Assembly: GCA_963853835.1 (NCBI GenBank)
Contig: OY970822.1
Span: forward strand, 88,579,135-88,643,134
Reading direction: 5' to 3'
Origin: Calendula officinalis
Taxonomy: Eukaryota > Streptophyta > Magnoliopsida > Asterales > Asteraceae
Length of the DNA: 64,000 nucleotides
Part shown: one piece after another, positions 58,771 to 64,000 of the stretch
How the letters are laid out: each line of letters begins with the position of its first letter
Position numbering within the stretch: the first letter of the stretch is position 1
Notes under the pieces: generated by a model
Seen by the model: the letters and a program-made list of their open reading frames with translations, nothing else
Database searches by the model: none
Told to the model about the DNA's origin: nothing
Program-made: the position numbers and the translations under genes

Positions 58771-59290
58771 CGGAGTTCTGATAGTACTTTATGTCGTCTT
58801 GTGATCGCTGATATCTTCTAGAAGATTTGCAAGATATTCCCATAATCAGCGGTGATGCACAAACTTGTGCGTTACTTGTGTCTTTCTGTGACGCTGAAGC
58901 TTCCAGCCTATGTACAATTCTGGCACTCATGAGTCTTCGGATACTCATGCTTCTTCAGATGGCCTTCAGCTTTAGCGACCTTCACTAAGAGTTTTGCTTA
59001 GAGAAGTATATGTTCAATGGTTCAGCGTTTTGTCCATTTCGCTGAACCTGTTACACTATCTGATCTGTTGATCAGTATCTGACTCCGCACGGGGAACTGA
59101 TCGTTGTTTCAGCTGGCGATCAGATAGTGTAACTGGGTAACTGAAATCCGAACTGGTCAGATACAGTTACCCACAATCTGAGGAACAAAAACTCATATTG
59201 TCTTCTAACTATCTGCCTTTTTGTCTTCATTAAATCTCCTCAGTGGGGGATGCTCTTCAGCGACCCAACAATCTCCCCTTATTTGATGTA
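58771..59290 (-). repeat. Right part of an old Copia-type LTR with adjacent polypurine tract
   Basis: On the minus strand AAATAAGGGGAGATTGTTGGGTC spans a purine tract and a TGTTGGG start (LTR start near 59270), the usual 3' boundary of plant Copia elements. CAGATAGTGTAAC and its complement occur within. The LTR is cut at 58770 by the Tekay insertion and continues at 50405. Confidence 0.5.
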
Positions 59291-60000
59291 GACAAATAGT
59301 TAGGCAACTCCCCATGAATATGTGAAGGTTTTATATATTTAACCTTGAATATTTTTCACAATTCAAAGGGTATTCGACGTACCTAGAAAACATTACAATA
59401 TATGGTGATCTGATAAAATCTGATCACACTACAACTTATAGCTCATGTTTTCTTTTTGAGTTTTCCTAAGTATCTAGCAAGCATATAAACTCAGGTATGT
59501 CAAAATCGTCATCATTGATTGATGATGTTCATTCATCACCAAAAGAGTAGCAAAATAAAGACATAAAAGTAAATTGTTTTGGCGAGTGTGCAGAAAAGTA
59601 AATTGTTTTAAGGTTTTGGGTTCAAACCTTGTTGGAGGTAAAATTTGGAGATTAAAAGGTGGTGGAGTTTATTCCTTATATGTGGAGGGTTCAATGGAAG
59701 ACATACTACCCTTGTGGATGTCACTATATAGACTCGAACCACTAACTTACTAACTTGCCGTTAAAAAAAAAGGGTGTAAATTAGACCCTTTAATGAGTTT
59801 TTATAAGAAAAATGTTCACTAAATCTCATATATATTAGCATTATCAATATAGTTACTGATTTAGTTATCACTAAATACTTAAATAGCACTATTTTTTATA
59901 CACGTTCGATGCGCCCAAACAAAAAAAAAAAGGTTGATCGTAATAAAAGTCACATAAAGAAAGTCTTTCAACTAATCATGTAATTCCCGGGAAATTTATT
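59291..60000. other. Possible Copia internal remnant and AT-rich DNA
   Basis: The first 250 bases may belong to the end of the old Copia internal region, but carry no recognisable domain. Near 59600-59760 a GGGTTCAAACCTTG word and a paired ACTCGAACC word mark another dispersed repeat. No gene. Confidence 0.35.
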
Positions 60001-60412
60001 ACTTCACAAAATTATTAATTTATCAATAAATTAATACAGAGTAATTATAAATTTTATGAGTTTTTAAGTAAATATATTGTACGTACAAAAAAAAAAACAA
60101 ATTAGTTTTTGTCACTTAAAATCACATTGCAACGAACTTTGAGACTTAACGTAAATTACTAATTATTGTGTTTATATGCATCGGAAATCAATAATAACTT
60201 TCAATATATTGTAATACATTTTTACAGTTTCTATAAATTATTAATTTATGATTTTTCTGGGGTCAAAAATTATAATAGGATATCTCAAAAACTTATCATC
60301 CTATTATTTTATTTGGTTATTTTAAATTTTTAATAATTGGAACCGAATAAATTTATTATTTTTGAGAGTGTAATTTGAGTACTAATTTATAGAGTTTCCA
60401 CTATTACTGTAA
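60000..60412. repeat. Second copy of the AT-rich inverted-repeat element of kinesin intron 22
   Basis: Colinear in reverse orientation with 32182-32636: AATTTATCAATAAATTAATA, then a TTAAGTAAATATATTGTACGT block, then CATTGCAACGAACTTTGAGACT, each with a counterpart in the kinesin intron. Ends are eroded. Confidence 0.6.
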
Positions 60413-60528
60413 ATGTGATGATATCATACCATATAATTTAATAATGTACTATAATTTGTACTTTGATATCTTTGTATTTAAAATATGTAGATGATGATAA
60501 GAGAAATAATTGTTGGTACAAATATCAA

Positions 60529-62550
60529 TGTAACGACCTGAAATTTGAATAAAATAAATTATAGGAAAAATATAATAAATCAGGATAAATCGTTTAAACG
60601 ACGTCGGAATTGGTTTCGTGTCGTTTGGACACCGTATGAGAAAGTTATGGACGAAACCGGGTCGAGACAAAGATGAAAAAGTGCAGCCCTGCTGCCTTAG
60701 AAAGTTCGCGACGCGAACTAGAGGTAACGATCGGGAACTAGTCCCAGGGAGTTTGGCCTTTGGTCGCGATGAAGTTCACGTCTGATTAACGATCGCGAAC
60801 TATGGAAATCGCATAGTTAGCGACGCGAACTATTGTTCGCGTCGTGATCTTTTGACTGGCAGCATTAAAGTCGGGTTTGAGCTCATTTGATGCATTTGAA
60901 AACCCTAGTTTTTCTCTCTTCGAGCTTGTGAACGATTTTGGGTGTAAACCACCATTTGGAGCTGATTACTTCATCAAATCTTGTGATTCTTCACTCCTAG
61001 TTGAAGATTAAAGGTATATCTTCACTCCTTTGTAGTTGTAGCTTTAGATCTATGGGTTTAGATGCTTGGGTTTGAAACCCTAGTTCTTGGGTTGGTGATT
61101 TATGGTTAAATAAAGGTTGTATACACTTAATAGATGGTATATTGACAAAGGAAACAAGTGTATGATTTCGATTTGTAAGAATCTTAAGGGTTGGTTAAAC
61201 CTAGGGTTTGGCAAATCACCATAATTGGGGGAAAATATTAGTTGATGGTATCTAGTGATAAATGGATACATTATTGGTAGATTGCGATGTTGAACATTGT
61301 ATGATCATTGTATTAGGCTTTCGGTGACATCTTGGAAAGTCGGTGAAATTGTGGAAGCAAGAGTTTTGGTGCCAAGAACATGGTTGGAGCATTAATTGCT
61401 AAGGTGAGTGCATGAGACTTTTAAAACTGGGTACATAGCAAATGTTTCTTTTAAAACATATATGATGTTTTGTGAGTCTTTATTAATAAATGATTTTTAA
61501 TAAAGTTATGATTGAAAAGATGAGAAAGTGATAAATAGTAGACTACCTAAGTATGTCTAAAGTGATTGATGATTTTGAAAGAGATCATGGTAATGAAAAG
61601 TAATTAATAACTAATTATTGATATGACGTAAAAGAGTGTACTTTTATAATATGTGATCACTAATAACGAGATTAGTTGATCCGATTATGTGAATGCTAGT
61701 TAAGATTAGCATGTGGATAGATTGTATGATGGCCTTATGGCATTGTTGATAGATGTGACATACAGTCACATGTAATAGTTATGACGGGTAGATTGAAATA
61801 AGACAGGTACATGATAGATTTGGAGGCATTCTGGATTATCATGGTATCTTGAATAAAACTGATGAGTCGGAGGCATTCCGATCACCCAACAAGATGTTGG
61901 ATCTTACTGAACTGGAGGCATTCTGGTTAGTAAGATGAAGATATGTCACTTTGGCTGAACACTGTGACAATGGGGGTTCTACTGAATCGGAGGCATTCTG
62001 GTTAGTAGGACAAAAATGGGGTCTCGTTGGTTTGGAGGCTTTCCGAACAACTTGACGGGTCGAATAGGCTATGAATGAATGTGATAGAATCACCGAAGAG
62101 GTGATTGATGTATATGAATGAGATAGGGTTACCACGGAGGTAACTAAAGTACATAGATGTATATATATTTATATATCTAATAAATGTGATTATTAATAAA
62201 TGTGATTATTAATAAATGTGATTATTTATATATATTAACGTCGGGTCTAAAACACATGTATCTCACGAGACAATTTTGTCTTACGTACTATGTTTGTTTG
62301 TGATGCTATGTACTCAGGTTCAGGGGCTAAAGATTAGGTGCGGTTGCTAGTAGAGTCGCACGGATTTAGTAGAGATAGCAGGTGGATTTACGTTTGGCTT
62401 TGGTTGTGATATATTTTGTAACACCAACTAACGATTTTTATTTTATACCAAGGTTTTTGTAAATCCATATTTTGGGACAATACTCTAAATGTTTTGAATT
62501 TAAAAAGGGATTTTACGGAAATATTTTGTATTAAAATTTGAGGTGTTACA
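60529..62550 (+). mobile_element. Second, divergent solo LTR of the Tekay-type family (2022 bp)
   Basis: TGTAACGACCTGAAATTTG … TTTGAGGTGTTACA, flanked by a perfect 5-bp duplication ATCAA (60524-60528 and 62551-62555). The first 900 bases follow the intact element. The region 61440-62230 is replaced by different sequence, which makes it about 280 bp longer. No internal region. Confidence 0.93.
61822..62052 (+). repeat. GGAGGCATTC(T/C)GG repeats in the divergent solo LTR
   Basis: Five spaced copies of GGAGGC(A/T)TTC(T/C)(G/A) (near 61822, 61869, 61914, 61989 and 62034), most followed by TTAGTA or a similar tail. They have no counterpart in the other two LTR copies. Confidence 0.7.
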
Positions 62551-62555
62551 ATCAA

Positions 62556-62940
62556 TTCTCTTCTATAAGCCAATCGAATGGATTTTGCTTACATAACTGG
62601 CACTAGATTCGACTGGAATGATATTGGGCTAAAGCCCATCTTATAAAAGCCCATTAATCGACACCAGTCACCATATTCGTTTTTTGTGTGTTTATAATTT
62701 TTTCACAAAATTGTTATTGGGTTTGTAGGAAAACGATTTGCTTAATGTTCCCAAGGGCCAGGCTAAGAATTCCAATGCACAAATATTATTTGATATTAGG
62801 ATATTGTGCTAATCCTTCTCTCAATTATTCTCTTTAAATTTGACAGGGTGATCAAAGAGTCGGGTTGGAAGGATATTTGTCAGCAACTTTGATTTTTAAA
62901 CGGGTCAAGCCTTGAGTTTAAGTAACACTGAATGTTTTAA
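62556..62940. other. Intergenic DNA, nothing recognised
   Basis: No open frame of note. Moderate base composition without clear repeats. Confidence 0.4.
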
Positions 62941-62942
62941 TA

Positions 62943-63360
62943 CTACTAGCAGGTTACCCGCGCAATGCGACGGTGAGTACCCTGTGACTAAATTTGACGA
63001 CGATCAAGTAGTGGGTGGTGACGACGGTAATGATAGTGGCTGCTGGTTGTGGTCGTGCGGATGGTGGGTGATGTTAATTTTAATTTTGTAAAGATTAATA
63101 AAGATATCTCATAAGTTTCCTTAAATCCGAAATTGACGTTTTTTTAAATATGAACCGTTTTAGCTATGTTGAATATCTCATAAGTTTCCTTAAATCCGAA
63201 ATTGGCGTTTTTTTAAAGTATGAGCCTTTTAGTTATGTTGAAGTTAAAGGTTATATATATTAGTTGTTGGCATAAAGCAAAATATCAAGTAGATCAATTG
63301 GTTAACACTCCGTACTCGCAAAATGTCTTGGGTCCGAATCCTGTAAGTAATATTTTTTTA
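62943..63360 (+). repeat. Dispersed repeat beginning CTAGCAGGTTACCCGCGCAA, copy 2
   Basis: Same order of blocks as 9910-10265: CCCGCGCAATGCGACGG, GGTGGTGACGACGG, ATCCGAAATTG, then TTGGTTAACACTCC and a degenerate B-box GGGTCCGAATCC. A 69-bp segment (ATATCTCATAAGTTTCCTTA…) is tandemly duplicated at about 63104-63243. Confidence 0.5.
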
Positions 63361-63479
63361 ATTTTGTGGTGTTTAAGATGTTACCCAAATTAGAAATAAG
63401 ATTAAGTTTAAGTTTAAGGAATTTTATAGTTAGTAGTTTTAAACCATTTAATAAGGAGTAAGATATGGTATATTTTGTA

Positions 63480-63578
63480 ACAAGTGTTAAATGTAAATAG
63501 TATTATAATTGGTATATAGTTTGGACGCATCCGTTATGATTAAAAAAAAATGCTTAAATTTTGCGATGTTACAATGAC
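63480..63578 (-). repeat. Short LTR-like terminus fragment
   Basis: On the minus strand the segment starts TGTAACATCGCAAAATTTAAGC (at 63574), similar in form to the TGTAACACCGCAAAACTTAG terminus of the LARD LTR. No second terminus found. Confidence 0.3.
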
Positions 63579-64000
63579 GACCTAGACCAGATTAACTTGG
63601 ACCACATTACTTTGTGATTAGAGAAAATACTATTTTAACTATGAACTTATATTCTCAATGATACAAAATCGACCATATAAATGTTTTCGGTAGTGTAGGG
63701 ATCATATTGCTATCATAATTTAATTATAAGTAATGGTATTTCTTTCTATCATATTCTTATCCATTTTGATGATGATAAATGTCAAAATCAAGACGTGATA
63801 TAAGGAAAGAAAATTAGCGGATGATACATGTGAAGTTTAGAGGTTGGCAGACATATAAGTATGAAAAAAATATAAAAATAAATATCATTTCTCTTTAATT
63901 ATACATAATATTGGATATATTTATAAAGACTTAATTAATTAACATCAAATCAAGGACCCCCGTGAAAACATAGGTTTCGAGAATATAATTATTTGGACAA
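63579..64000. other. AT-rich DNA with a degraded small MITE
   Basis: 63730-63895 resembles the small MITE of 44965-45145 in inverse order (GTCAAAATCAAGACGTGATA, GAAAATTAGCGGATG). No gene reaches the right edge. Confidence 0.4.

Overview
This window is plant nuclear DNA, AT-rich and intron-rich. It comes from a eudicot, possibly Asteraceae; that family guess is weak and rests on the style of the repeats and on a 'GST T3-like' transposon ORF. Three host genes are well supported. (1) A conserved plant protein of unknown function on the minus strand at 1-4302, running off the left edge, with eight coding exons resolved. (2) An intronless TMCO1-type ER membrane protein on the plus strand at 29097-29678. 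(3) A KIN-7 kinesin on the minus strand at 31591-39984, with 23 coding exons that join in frame to 938 codons. No tRNA, rRNA or CRISPR is visible.

Everything else is dominated by transposable elements, many with target-site duplications (TSDs) readable by eye. 4.9-10.9 kb holds two intact 313-bp Stowaway-like MITEs, a foldback element with long GC-rich arms (6202-7063) and a small MULE-type MITE (8131-8349). 10,873-28,401 is one Stowaway-like MITE split by two insertions. The first is a 16.2-kb tandem array of a non-coding LTR element (LTR about 2.94 kb, internal region about 2.75 kb, tRNA-iMet primer site, minus strand) in the order LTR-int-LTR-int-LTR-partial int-LTR tail, flanked by one TGGGA duplication. 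The second is a 956-bp MULE-like element. A 545-bp hAT-type element (28,489-29,033, TSD GTCACAAT) ends 63 bp before the TMCO1 start codon.

40.3-42.2 kb carries a decayed PIF/Harbinger-type ORF1. 45.8-47.0 kb is a MULE with about 200-bp terminal inverted repeats and gene-like filling. 47.4-49.9 kb is a three-level nest (Stowaway > PIF-type MITE > solo LTR). 50.4-58.8 kb is a complete Tekay/Del-type chromovirus with an open 1539-codon gag-pol frame, LTRs that look identical and TSD ACTAA, inserted in an older Copia-type LTR. 60.5-62.6 kb is a second, divergent solo LTR of the same family.

The three host genes show no functional link. The main interest is the transposon record: a recombination-grown array of a non-coding LTR element, a recent possibly active chromovirus beside two solo LTRs of its family, and CpG-rich inverted-repeat words of the same design in LTRs of two different families.
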